From CAZFQG01 sp964520785 (GTDB taxonomy: Bacteria; Planctomycetota; Planctomycetia; Pirellulales; Thermoguttaceae): a stretch of DNA of 22,637 nt. How positions within the stretch are numbered: the stretch's first letter is position 1; each line of letters begins with the position of its first letter. The DNA lies in the NCBI GenBank assembly GCA_964520785.1, contig CAZFQG010000102.1, forward strand, positions 1 to 22,637. Direction: 5' to 3'. Shown one piece after another: positions 1-6,637 of the stretch. Under the pieces are notes generated by a model that saw only the letters and a list, made by a program, of their open reading frames with translations, was not told the DNA's origin and searched no databases. The translations under genes were made by a program, and so were the position numbers.

Positions 1-2
1 AG

Positions 3-191
3 TGCGTCATCGAACTCATCTGGCAGGCGTGCCTGACGTACGACGTGGAGTCGAATCAGGTGAAGCGGTACGCGGAGGAGGAGTTGAATATCCCGTACCT
101 GCGGATCGAGACCGACTACTCCCCGTCCGATTCCGCCCGGATCACGGTCCGCGTCGAGGCGCTTTTCGAGACGGTTCGGGCAGGCGTATAG
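3..191 (+). CDS. 2-hydroxyacyl-CoA dehydratase D-component, C-terminal fragment (5' end outside window)
   Basis: Only the last 62 residues are in the window; the frame is open at the left edge and stops at TAG 189-191. The tail reads as the end of an HgdA/HgdB/BcrB-type subunit: a short hydrophobic strand ending QAC, then LTYDVES, then IPYLRIETDYSPSD and a closing amphipathic helix with RVEALFETV. In this family the Cys in this segment is the last of the cluster ligands, and the IE-x-DYS stretch precedes the C-terminal helix. These are from family knowledge; the match itself is by eye. The next gene starts 2 bp after the stop, so the two are surely one operon. It is the first of three consecutive D-component genes. 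The exact substrate class cannot be told from a tail. Confidence 0.8.
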   Translation, partial: CVIELIWQACLTYDVESNQVKRYAEEELNIPYLRIETDYSPSDSARITVRVEALFETVRAGV

Positions 192-193
192 GG

Positions 194-1126
194 ATGGGAA
201 GCGTCGCGTTCGCAAGTCCGTTCGTCCCCCCGGAGTGGATCGCCGCGCACGGGCTGCGTCCCATGCGGCTGCGGCCCCGAACGGGAATGCCGGCGAGGGC
301 GATTACGGCCCGGGGTGTTTGCCCTTTCGCCGGGGGCGTCGTCGATCAACTCGACGCCCTGGCGAAGGGATGCTCGAATTCGGATGACGCGGCTCTCGAT
401 GCGGTGGTCCTCACGACGACGTGCGACCAGATGCGCTACATCGCCGCCTTCCTCAACGAGAATCGGCCGCTGCCGTTGTTCCTGCTCAACGTCCCGTCCA
501 CCTGGCAGCCGCCCGCGGCACTGCACCTGTACCGTGAGGAACTCCAGCGGCTGGGCCGGTTTCTCGTCGGCCTCGGCGGCACGGTGCCGAGGCCGGGGCA
601 CTTGGCTGTCACGATGCGGGAATACGACGCAGACCGCGCAGCCGCCCGGTTCGCATGGTCGGGCGGTGAAACGGACGGAGCGTCCCAAGCAATTCGCCTC
701 GCGACGGTCGGCGGCCCGCCGGCAAGCGACGGCGAGTTCGTCGCCCTTGTGGAGCGTGCCGGTGGCCGAATTGTCCTGGACGCCGGCCCGTATGGAGAAC
801 GGGCGAGCCCCCGGCCGTTCGACGAAAGCCGGCTCGCGGAGGATCCGCTTGGCGAACTGGCCGACGCCTATTTTGAGATTCCAGACGTCTTCCAGCGCCC
901 GAACACACGGCTCTACGAATGGCTGGGCGAACGGATCGCCGAGCGGGGCATCCGCGGGATGTTGTTCTTTCGCACCGTCTTCTGCGACCTGTGGCACGCG
1001 GAGGTCCAGCGGATGCGCCAGTGGAGCCCCGTGCCGATACTGGATATCGACGTTCCCGGCGGCGAGGAAGGCCGCGCGGCGCGAACCGTGGGGCGGATCG
1101 AAGCGTTTCTGGAGATGTTGCAGTGA
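194..1126 (+). CDS. 2-hydroxyacyl-CoA dehydratase family D-component (HgdB-like)
   Basis: A 310-residue protein starting at ATG 194; the frame stays open further left, but that part overlaps the preceding gene and is not real coding. Family members form the catalytic component that binds a [4Fe-4S] or double-cubane cluster and receives one electron from an ATP-driven activase. Three Cys sit in family-typical settings: C43 in GVCPFAG, C77 in TTTCDQM and C264 in VFCDLW. The C-terminus again ends in a helix with RIEAFLEML, like the neighbours on both sides. It is shorter than most stand-alone subunits (usually about 370-430 residues). It overlaps the next gene by 4 bp (GTGA). It could serve acyl-CoA dehydration, arene-CoA reduction or a double-cubane small-molecule reductase; the sequence does not decide. 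Confidence 0.85.
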   Translation: MGSVAFASPFVPPEWIAAHGLRPMRLRPRTGMPARAITARGVCPFAGGVVDQLDALAKGCSNSDDAALDAVVLTTTCDQMRYIAAFLNENRPLPLFLLNVPSTWQPPAALHLYREELQRLGRFLVGLGGTVPRPGHLAVTMREYDADRAAARFAWSGGETDGASQAIRLATVGGPPASDGEFVALVERAGGRIVLDAGPYGERASPRPFDESRLAEDPLGELADAYFEIPDVFQRPNTRLYEWLGERIAERGIRGMLFFRTVFCDLWHAEVQRMRQWSPVPILDIDVPGGEEGRAARTVGRIEAFLEMLQ

Positions 1127-2505
1127 GCACGCTCCCGGAACGCATCACGCTTGAAGAGTGGGACCGGCGCTATACGGCGCTCCGGTCGGAGGGGCTGTGC
1201 GAACCGTCGTACGGAGGGAATCTTTGCCGCCATGTGGAAGACGGCGACCGGCGGCTCTTGAAACTGCGAATGGATAATTCACCGGCGGCACTGCGGTTGT
1301 GGAATTTCCTGCTCAGTGAAGAAGACCGCCTGGCCGAGGCCAGAGCAAACGGAAAGGTTCTCGTCGGGACGATGAAGGACCTCGGCACCGTGCCGGTGAT
1401 GGCGTATTCGTTCGAGAACGTTATCGCGTTCTATCCCGACGGCGCGTGGTGGATTCCGTGCGTGATGGAACAGACTGCCGGGCTTTTGCGGATTGCCGAT
1501 TCCCTGGGCGTCGATGATTCCTTCTGCCCAGTCCGCGCCATGCTGGGGGCGTTCGTCAATGAAGCCCATTTTCCGATTCCGGAGTTGCTGATTTGCAGCG
1601 TCGGGGCGACGTGCGACGACTTCTCGGCCATCGCCGGGCGGCTCGAAGGGATGGGACACCCGGTTTTCTGGTGGGAGATTCCCCACCGCCGAAGCCCGGA
1701 AGCGGGGGAAGAAGCCGTCATACTCCCCGGCGGGTTTCGAGCCCCGCGGTCGCAGGTCGCCTTCGTCGAGGGGGAATTGGCGCGGGTTCGCGGGGCGCTG
1801 GAAACGGCCGTCGGCATGTCCCTGACGGATGAGGCGCTACGCAACGGGATTCGCCGGGCCAATCACGCGCGTGATCTCCTTCGGGAGTTGCGAAGGGCCG
1901 TCTTTACCGCTGACGTGTCCCCTCTGCCGGGGCTGGAACTTCTTATTGCCGAAATGTTGGCGATCCACTTCTGCTCCGATCAGAACGAATGTCTCCAGGT
2001 TCTCGATGACCTCCTCGGCGAGGTTCGAAGGCGGATGGAGCGGGGCGTGGGGTTCTTCGCAAGGGACGCAGCCAGGGTATTCTGGGTGAACCCGGTTGCG
2101 GATATGCGAGCGATGAATATGCTGGAGGATGCCGGAGGGCGGCTCTGCGGAACCGAATTTCTCTTTTCGCACGCGTTGGACGCGATCCCCGAGGACATCC
2201 CCCCCATGGAAGCGCTCGCCCAGTCGGCCCTGGCCGATCCGATGGTCGGTTCGCCGGTCGACCGAGCGGAGCGAGTGCTTCGCGACATGGAGGAATTCGG
2301 TGCGGAGGCGCTCGTTATCTCGCGAATTCCCGGTGCGAGTCATTGTGCCTTGGAAGGGACGATTATCGGTCGCATCGTGAAAGAACGCTTGAAAGTACCG
2401 GTCGTGGAGATCGAAGTGCCGCCCCTGAGCGATTCGATCGAACCGACGCTGCAAACGCGGCTGGAGGCGCTAGTGGAAACCGTGCGGAGCAAGAAAAGAC
2501 CGTGA
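1123..2505 (+). CDS. 2-hydroxyacyl-CoA dehydratase family D-component (large, HgdA/HgdB-like)
   Basis: A 460-residue protein starting with GTG 1123 inside the stop of the previous gene. The open frame extends back to 919, but that part runs over the upstream gene. The N-terminal roughly 60 residues resemble the leader region of longer dehydratase subunits. Cluster-ligand candidates are C135 (FCPVRA), C164 (GATCDDF) and C408 (ASHCALEG). VVEIEVPP followed by a terminal helix with RLEALVE matches the C-terminus of the two upstream paralogues. It overlaps the activase start by 4 bp, so translation is probably coupled. With the previous gene it may form the heterodimeric component D; the third copy further upstream is extra relative to the canonical two-subunit arrangement. 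Substrate unknown. Confidence 0.85.
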   Translation: MSTLPERITLEEWDRRYTALRSEGLCEPSYGGNLCRHVEDGDRRLLKLRMDNSPAALRLWNFLLSEEDRLAEARANGKVLVGTMKDLGTVPVMAYSFENVIAFYPDGAWWIPCVMEQTAGLLRIADSLGVDDSFCPVRAMLGAFVNEAHFPIPELLICSVGATCDDFSAIAGRLEGMGHPVFWWEIPHRRSPEAGEEAVILPGGFRAPRSQVAFVEGELARVRGALETAVGMSLTDEALRNGIRRANHARDLLRELRRAVFTADVSPLPGLELLIAEMLAIHFCSDQNECLQVLDDLLGEVRRRMERGVGFFARDAARVFWVNPVADMRAMNMLEDAGGRLCGTEFLFSHALDAIPEDIPPMEALAQSALADPMVGSPVDRAERVLRDMEEFGAEALVISRIPGASHCALEGTIIGRIVKERLKVPVVEIEVPPLSDSIEPTLQTRLEALVETVRSKKRP

Positions 2506-3272
2506 TTTGTGCCGGAATTGACGCAGGTTCGCGGACGATCAAGGTGGTCCTGCTGGATGTTGATGCGCAGGAGGTGGTCGCCTGCGACGTTGTCGACCAG
2601 GGGGTCGAACAAGACGCGATCGCGCAGCGGCTGCTGAATGCGATGCTCGAGAAGAACGGGCTGACCCGCGGAGAGGTCCGTGCGATCGTCGCCACCGGCT
2701 ACGGTCGAAAACTCATCCACGGCGCGGACGCGACGATCACGGAGATTACTTGTCAGGCGGTCGGCGTGTCGCACGGAGTTCCCGGGACGCGAACGGTCAT
2801 TGACATCGGCGGTCAGGACAGCAAGCTCCTGCGGCTCGATCCGGGGGGCACGGTGGCGGATTTCGTGATGAACGATCGCTGTGCCGCCGGAACCGGCCGA
2901 TTCCTGGAGGTCGTCGCGACCCGGCTTGGCGTGCGTCTGGCGTCCCTCGGCGAAATGGCCGCCAACAGCCGCAACCCGGCGGTCATCAGCAACATGTGCG
3001 TTGTCTTCGCCGAGACCGAAATCGTCGGGCTCCTGGCCGCCGGCATCCCCCCGGAAAACATCGTCGCCGGGGTGCAGGCCTCCATCGCAACGCGGATGAC
3101 CGCCATGGCCGGCGGCCGCGTCACCCCCCCGGTCGTCTTCACCGGCGGGGTGGCCAACGTGCCGGGCATGCGGCCCGCATTGTGTGCCGCCCTCGGCCAA
3201 GACGTGACGGTCGCCCCGGAAGCCCAATTGACGTGCGCTCGCGGCGCCGCGATTTTGGCGGCGCGCCTGTAG
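2502..3272 (+). CDS. 2-hydroxyacyl-CoA dehydratase activase (HgdC-like ATPase)
   Basis: A 256-residue ASKHA-fold ATPase starting at GTG 2502, overlapping the upstream stop by 4 bp. Activases of this family are homodimers with one bridging [4Fe-4S] cluster. They use ATP hydrolysis to push a low-potential electron into component D. The nucleotide-binding signatures are GIDAGSRTIK near the N-terminus, DIGGQDSK at 101-108 and FTGGVA near the end. The two cluster cysteines fall at C127 in NDRCAAGTGRF and C166 in SNMCVVFAETE, the positions I recall for the Acidaminococcus enzyme. Length is normal for the family. It completes a component A plus D operon with the preceding genes. Identification as an activase is firm; the reaction driven is not. 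Confidence 0.95.
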   Translation: MICAGIDAGSRTIKVVLLDVDAQEVVACDVVDQGVEQDAIAQRLLNAMLEKNGLTRGEVRAIVATGYGRKLIHGADATITEITCQAVGVSHGVPGTRTVIDIGGQDSKLLRLDPGGTVADFVMNDRCAAGTGRFLEVVATRLGVRLASLGEMAANSRNPAVISNMCVVFAETEIVGLLAAGIPPENIVAGVQASIATRMTAMAGGRVTPPVVFTGGVANVPGMRPALCAALGQDVTVAPEAQLTCARGAAILAARL

Positions 3273-3281
3273 GTCCCTATC

Positions 3282-3310
3282 TTGCCGGCTCCCAAAAAGA
3301 CTGGTAGGAT
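3282..3310 (+). promoter_or_regulatory. Putative sigma-70-type promoter upstream of selD
   Basis: TTGCCG (3282-3287), a 17-bp spacer and TAGGAT (3305-3310) form a reasonable housekeeping promoter between the activase stop and selD. It would start transcripts near 3317, just before the 18-bp tandem repeat. If real, the selenium genes have their own promoter in addition to any readthrough from the dehydratase operon. Judged by eye only. Confidence 0.4.
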
Positions 3311-3328
3311 AAGAACAAATCGACCGAG

Positions 3329-3364
3329 ATATATATCGTACACGACATATATATCGTCCACGAC
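3329..3364 (+). repeat. Two tandem 18-bp AT-rich repeats in the selD leader
   Basis: Two directly adjacent copies (3329-3346 and 3347-3364) of ATATATATCGTNCACGAC differ at a single base (A or C). GATATATATC at 3328-3337 is self-complementary. In RNA the two ATATATAT blocks could pair around a CG-TACA-CG mini-hairpin. The AT-rich repeat stands out in this GC-rich region. It lies just downstream of the putative promoter, so it may be an operator or a leader structure controlling selD. No known factor is recognised. Confidence 0.6.
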
Positions 3365-3431
3365 ATAAAACCTATCGACCTCCCAACCCCAGGCCTCCCG
3401 CGTGATTGATGTCGCCAAACGAAAACGGGTC

Positions 3432-5015
3432 ATGTCGCGCTCCAAGCAGTTGGGGCACTGCATCTGCAATCCCAAGCAATCGTGCCCCTGCGACGTCTTT
3501 CTGGAACACAACGTTTGCCCCTGTGCGGGGGAACGGCTGGAAATCCCGTCCGGACCAGTTCAGCTTACCAAACTGGTCGAACGCCCCGGGTGCGCCTCGA
3601 AGATCGACGCCGAAGCCCTGCGGCGGATTCTTGCCGGGCTTCCGGAAATCGACGACCCGCGGGTGCTCATCGGTATGCCGGCCGGAGACGACGCGGGCGT
3701 GTACCAATTGGACGACAACGTCACCCTGGTGCAAACGGTGGACGTCTTTTCCCCCTCGGTCGACGATCCGTACACGTTCGGGCAGGTGGCGGCGGCGAAT
3801 TCGCTCAGCGATGTCTACGCAATGGGGGGGCGGCCGATTACGGCCCTGTCCATCGTCGGGTTTCCGATCCGCTCCGTGGCCGACGAGGTCCTCGAACAGA
3901 TCCTCCGCGGCGGAATCGACAAGATGAATGAGGCCGGCGTCGCCGTGATCGGGGGGCACAGCATTAACGATCAGGAAGTCAAGGCGGGGTTTGCGGTTAC
4001 CGGGCTGATCGCCGCGGACAAGATCGTATCGAATTCCGGCCTCCGCCCCGGTGACCGGTTGGTCCTCACCAAACCGCTGGGAACCGGCGTCCTCGCTTTC
4101 GCTGCGCAAATTGGGCGAGCCAGTAAAGAGGGCCTCGCCGCATCCGCGGCGTCAATGACCCGACTCAACAAGACGGCCGCCGAGACGATGGTCGAGTTCG
4201 CCGCCCATGCCTGCACGGACGTTACCGGCTTCGGCCTGATGGGTCACCTCGGAGCCATGGCCTTGGCGAGCGGAATGGACGTCGAGATCATCTGGGATGA
4301 CCTGCCGGTCTTCCCGGGCGTGTTGCAGTGCCTGGCGGACGAGGTTGTTTCCGGGGCCGTCGAGCGGAATCGAGAGGCGGCGGAAACCTGCGCCCGAGCC
4401 GGCGAGGGTGTCGCGCCGGGAATGCTCGACCTGTGTTTCGACGCGCAGACGTCCGGTGGTCTCCTGATTGCCGTGGCGGAAGCGGATGCGGAAGCGTTCC
4501 TGGCGAAACTTCACGAACGGGGCGTGACGGATGCGGTCCAAATTGGCACCGTTTTGCAGGAAGGGTCGGGACAAGTCTTCGTCCGAACGACGGGTGCCCG
4601 ACCTCTACCCCCCAAACAGGCCCCGCCACCAAAGACGGAGCCGGAATCGGTCGCGGCCGTCCCGGGTGTGGCGTCCTGCTGTTGTGACGCGGTCGATTTT
4701 GACGATGACAAGGAAGTGACGCAGGCGCAAGCTTCGCCGGCGGAGCCCGCTCCGCCATCCGAAACCGAAGCGAAATTCCATGAATTCCTGAAAACGGCCG
4801 CCAAACCGGGACGCTTGGACGCGAAGACGAAGAAGGCGATCGCGATTGCCCTTTCGGTTCTGTCGAAATGCGAGCCGTGCCTGAAGATGCACATCAAGCA
4901 GGCCCGGGAGATGGGCTTTTCGCAGGAAGAAATCGATGAGGCCGCCTGGCTGGCCATCGGTTTCGGCGGATCCCCTTTGATGTTATTCTATAAGGCCTTG
5001 AGGAGAACAAAGTAG
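3432..5015 (+). CDS. selD: Selenide, water dikinase with Cys-rich N-terminus and fused AhpD-like domain
   Basis: SelD makes selenophosphate from selenide and ATP, the selenium donor for Sec-tRNA. From ATG 3432 the protein has 527 residues; an in-frame GTG at 3402 would add ten. The order is: (1) residues 1-40 with three CxC pairs (C10/C12, C18/C20, C29/C31), absent from ordinary SelD; (2) a SelD core from about 44 to 400, with catalytic C54 and K57 (GCASK), GDDAGVY, AANSLSDVYAMGG, GGHSI, TDVTGFGLMGHL and DAQTSGG; (3) a low-complexity linker with Cys 416-418; (4) an AhpD/carboxymuconolactone-decarboxylase-like domain at about 450-527 with the redox motif C480-x2-C483-x3-H487. The catalytic residue is Cys (TGC), not Sec. 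The selenocysteine tRNA follows 25 bp after the stop, which fits the role. The fused thiol-redox modules may handle or deliver selenide; that is inference. Confidence 0.95.
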   Translation: MSRSKQLGHCICNPKQSCPCDVFLEHNVCPCAGERLEIPSGPVQLTKLVERPGCASKIDAEALRRILAGLPEIDDPRVLIGMPAGDDAGVYQLDDNVTLVQTVDVFSPSVDDPYTFGQVAAANSLSDVYAMGGRPITALSIVGFPIRSVADEVLEQILRGGIDKMNEAGVAVIGGHSINDQEVKAGFAVTGLIAADKIVSNSGLRPGDRLVLTKPLGTGVLAFAAQIGRASKEGLAASAASMTRLNKTAAETMVEFAAHACTDVTGFGLMGHLGAMALASGMDVEIIWDDLPVFPGVLQCLADEVVSGAVERNREAAETCARAGEGVAPGMLDLCFDAQTSGGLLIAVAEADAEAFLAKLHERGVTDAVQIGTVLQEGSGQVFVRTTGARPLPPKQAPPPKTEPESVAAVPGVASCCCDAVDFDDDKEVTQAQASPAEPAPPSETEAKFHEFLKTAAKPGRLDAKTKKAIAIALSVLSKCEPCLKMHIKQAREMGFSQEEIDEAAWLAIGFGGSPLMLFYKALRRTK

Positions 5016-5040
5016 GACCGTTCCCATTGAGGAGTTTTGC

Positions 5041-5136
5041 GGAGGCGATTGGTGCCTGGTGGTGCCCCTGGTCTTCAAAACCAGTGTGGGGTCTTCAATG
5101 GTCCCGGGTGGGTTCGATTCCCATTCGCCTCCGCCA
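5041..5136 (+). tRNA. selC: tRNA-Sec (anticodon TCA)
   Basis: This 96-nt gene reads UGA as selenocysteine. The 8-bp acceptor GGAGGCGA pairs with TCGCCTCC (5125-5132), followed by discriminator G and an encoded CCA (5134-5136). The 6-bp D stem has two G-T wobbles. The anticodon stem CTGGT/ACCAG holds loop CTTCAAA with TCA at 5075-5077. There is a long variable arm (GGGGTC to GGTCCC region). The T arm is GTGGG-TTCGATT-CCCAT. The 8+5 layout of acceptor and T stems and the variable-arm sequence closely follow E. coli selC. It lies between selD and a gene ending at a suspicious UGA, so the organism very likely makes selenoproteins. Confidence 0.97.
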
Positions 5137-5203
5137 TTTTCTGCCTTTGGCTTCGGTCGAAGGAGTACGACGTTCCGGCCGCGAGATACACGAGATAAAA
5201 ACG

Positions 5204-5629
5204 ATGCGCAAGATCATCCAGAGAGGAATGCTACCGGCGCTGCTCCTGGCGGGCGGCATCGCCTCTCTTACGTATGGGGTAAAGTATCATGCGCAAGAGG
5301 TGTTCAACGAAAAAGAGATCGAAGTCTCGCTCGCGCCGCCGGAGTTCCCGCCGGTTCCCGAGGGACTCGATGGTCCCGGAATGGACGCGCCGCCCGGGTT
5401 TGACGATCCGATGGGCTTCGGCGGCGATTTCGGCGGACCAGGAGGGGGGATGCCGTTTCCCGGGCCGCCGCCGGAACTCCAGAATATGAAGCAAATCGTC
5501 CTTGTCGGTTCGAATGACCTCGAACCGATCCTCGTCCGCGAAGTGACGTTCGGGGGGCTCGAGTTGCTTCCCTCGGGCGAGTTGAAACGAACCTACACGG
5601 GCACGCCTCCATCGCTTTGCCCTACGTGA
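5204..5629 (+). CDS. Small membrane-anchored protein; candidate selenoprotein (UGA 5627-5629 may encode Sec)
   Basis: With UGA as stop the product has 141 residues. It has a basic N-terminus, one hydrophobic segment (about residues 9-26), a Pro/Gly-rich stretch (about 48-92) and a compact C-terminal part. The start is ATG 5204; the open frame further left runs through the tRNA. The last residues are SLCPT, then UGA, GTG, AAG and tandem stops TAA-TAG (5636-5641). Reading UGA as Sec gives CPTU-VK, a CxxU redox motif at the extreme C-terminus, ending at 5638. A hairpin at 5644-5662 sits where a bacterial SECIS would. The neighbours, selC upstream and a polyferredoxin downstream, favour this. The positive-inside rule places the C-terminus outside the cytoplasm. 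I do not recognise a named family. The gene call is good; the Sec reading is a candidate only. Confidence 0.75.
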   Translation: MRKIIQRGMLPALLLAGGIASLTYGVKYHAQEVFNEKEIEVSLAPPEFPPVPEGLDGPGMDAPPGFDDPMGFGGDFGGPGGGMPFPGPPPELQNMKQIVLVGSNDLEPILVREVTFGGLELLPSGELKRTYTGTPPSLCPT

Positions 5630-5639
5630 GTGAAGTAAT

Positions 5640-5662
5640 AGGAGGTCATGGTGGCCATGGCC
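5640..5662 (+). promoter_or_regulatory. Candidate bacterial SECIS-like hairpin overlapping the next gene's ribosome binding site
   Basis: GGTCATGG (5644-5651), loop TGG and CCATGGCC (5655-5662) make an 8-bp stem with one G-T pair. The loop begins 22 nt after UGA 5627-5629 and has G as its second base. That fits the loose bacterial SECIS rules as I recall them (loop roughly 16-37 nt after UGA, G in the first two loop bases). The AGGAGG at 5640-5645 and the ATG at 5648 of the following gene lie in or beside the stem, so it could instead be plain translation-initiation sequence or a coupling structure. Confidence 0.35.
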
Positions 5663-6481
5663 AAGAAAAAATCAAAATCGATCGCGGCGCGGCTCGCCCC
5701 CAGGCGGATTTGGATCCAGCTTATGTTCCTGGTGATCTGGCTCGATCCGCTCATGCTGCGGTTGCACGGGATGTGCGGGCCGGTCTTTCACTGTTATTCA
5801 TGCCCCCTGGCGTTGTTCTCTTGTCCCATCGGGGTGTTGGCCAATTTCAGCGCCCTCCACGTTTTTCCATTCATCGCGGTGGGCGTCTTGGCGCTGGCGG
5901 GGGCTCTTTTGGGCGGATTCGTCTGCGGTTGGTTGTGCCCTTTCGGTCTTTTTCAGGACGTCGTCGCCAAGGTTCCCGCGCCGAAGTTCACGCTTCCCGG
6001 TTGGATGGGCTATTTCCGATACGTGGTTCTCGGCGCGTTGGTCCTGGCGATCCCTTATTGGCTGGGTAAGGACCACGCGCTATTTATCTGCCGGCTGTGT
6101 CCGGCCGGCGCGCTGGAGGCGGCATTTCCGAATACGTTTCGGCAGGCAATCGCGGGTGAGACGGTCATTTGGCCGACCGTCACGAAGATGTCCATCTTCG
6201 GCGTGCTCGTCGTGGCGATGCTTTTCACCTACCGGCCCTGGTGTGCGGTCCTGTGTCCCCTGGGGGCCGTCTACACGCTGTGCAATTCGTTCTCTTTGTT
6301 CTACCTCCGCGTCCGCAAAGGCGGCTGCAACGCCTGCGGACGATGCGAAACCCTGTGCCGCTACGGAACGGGACCGTGTCGCCCGGCAAACGACAGACGC
6401 TGTATTCGCTGCCTCGACTGCACCGCCTGCAGCGGGGTGGTGGTCACAAGCGTGTTCGAGCGCGATTCGGACGCCACGTAG
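5648..6481 (+). CDS. Membrane polyferredoxin, NapH/MauN-like 4Fe-4S protein
   Basis: The protein has 277 residues from ATG 5648. AGGAGG at 5640-5645 is only 2 nt away, so GTG 5651 or ATG 5657 are also possible starts. Several transmembrane segments (roughly 22-38, 72-97, 122-140 and 182-200) alternate with Cys motifs of the NapH type: C93-GWLC97-P, C148-RLC151-P and C199-AVLC203-P. An additional Cys cluster lies at C43, C49, C52 and C59. The C-terminal domain carries two ferredoxin motifs, C227-x2-C-x2-C-x3-C and C252-x2-C-x2-C-x2-C. Relatives pass electrons from the cytoplasmic or quinone side to partners outside. It directly follows the CPT(U) protein, suggesting it is that protein's electron donor; this is inference. 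The C-terminus is complete (TAG at 6479-6481) before the assembly gap. Confidence 0.85.
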   Translation: MVAMAKKKSKSIAARLAPRRIWIQLMFLVIWLDPLMLRLHGMCGPVFHCYSCPLALFSCPIGVLANFSALHVFPFIAVGVLALAGALLGGFVCGWLCPFGLFQDVVAKVPAPKFTLPGWMGYFRYVVLGALVLAIPYWLGKDHALFICRLCPAGALEAAFPNTFRQAIAGETVIWPTVTKMSIFGVLVVAMLFTYRPWCAVLCPLGAVYTLCNSFSLFYLRVRKGGCNACGRCETLCRYGTGPCRPANDRRCIRCLDCTACSGVVVTSVFERDSDAT

Positions 6482-6637
6482 AGTCGATATGGCGTCGGCC
6501 GAATATCGGACTGCGGAGAANNNNNNNNNNTTTTCCTGTTCGGGACCGGAGAGCGGAGTCCGGGAACGTTCTCGAAGAACGCACGTCCCCGGCGCGATCG
6601 CGCAGCGTTTCCTCCAATTTCCAACCCGGGCGATTTC
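6482..6637. other. Intergenic stretch with assembly gap (10 Ns)
   Basis: Ns occupy 6521-6530, an unresolved join of unknown true length. To the right, CGTTCT-CGA-AGAACG at 6567-6581 is a short perfect hairpin, and an imperfect GTTC-GGGAC / GTCC-GGGAAC hairpin lies just before it. Neither is followed by a T run on either strand, so I do not call a terminator. No gene is visible here. Gene order across the Ns should be treated as provisional. Confidence 0.9.

Noticed and set aside
2..193. N-terminal extension of the second D-component gene to GTG 2
   Set aside because: The region codes in another frame for the recognisable C-terminus of the preceding D-component gene, and the protein similarity starts at ATG 194.
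3329..3364. CRISPR array at the 18-bp tandem repeat
   Set aside because: Only two copies with no spacers, and no cas genes in the window.
3591..3602. SelD itself as a selenoprotein
   Set aside because: The catalytic codon is TGC (Cys) in GCASK, so no recoding is needed here.
5027..5203. N-terminal extension of the CPT(U) protein to 5027
   Set aside because: It would translate the selenocysteine tRNA. ATG 5204 starts a proper basic-hydrophobic membrane anchor.
6564..6580. GAAC repeats near the gap as a LexA box
   Set aside because: The spacing (GAAC-N9-GAAC) fits neither known LexA spacing, and no SOS-type gene is adjacent.
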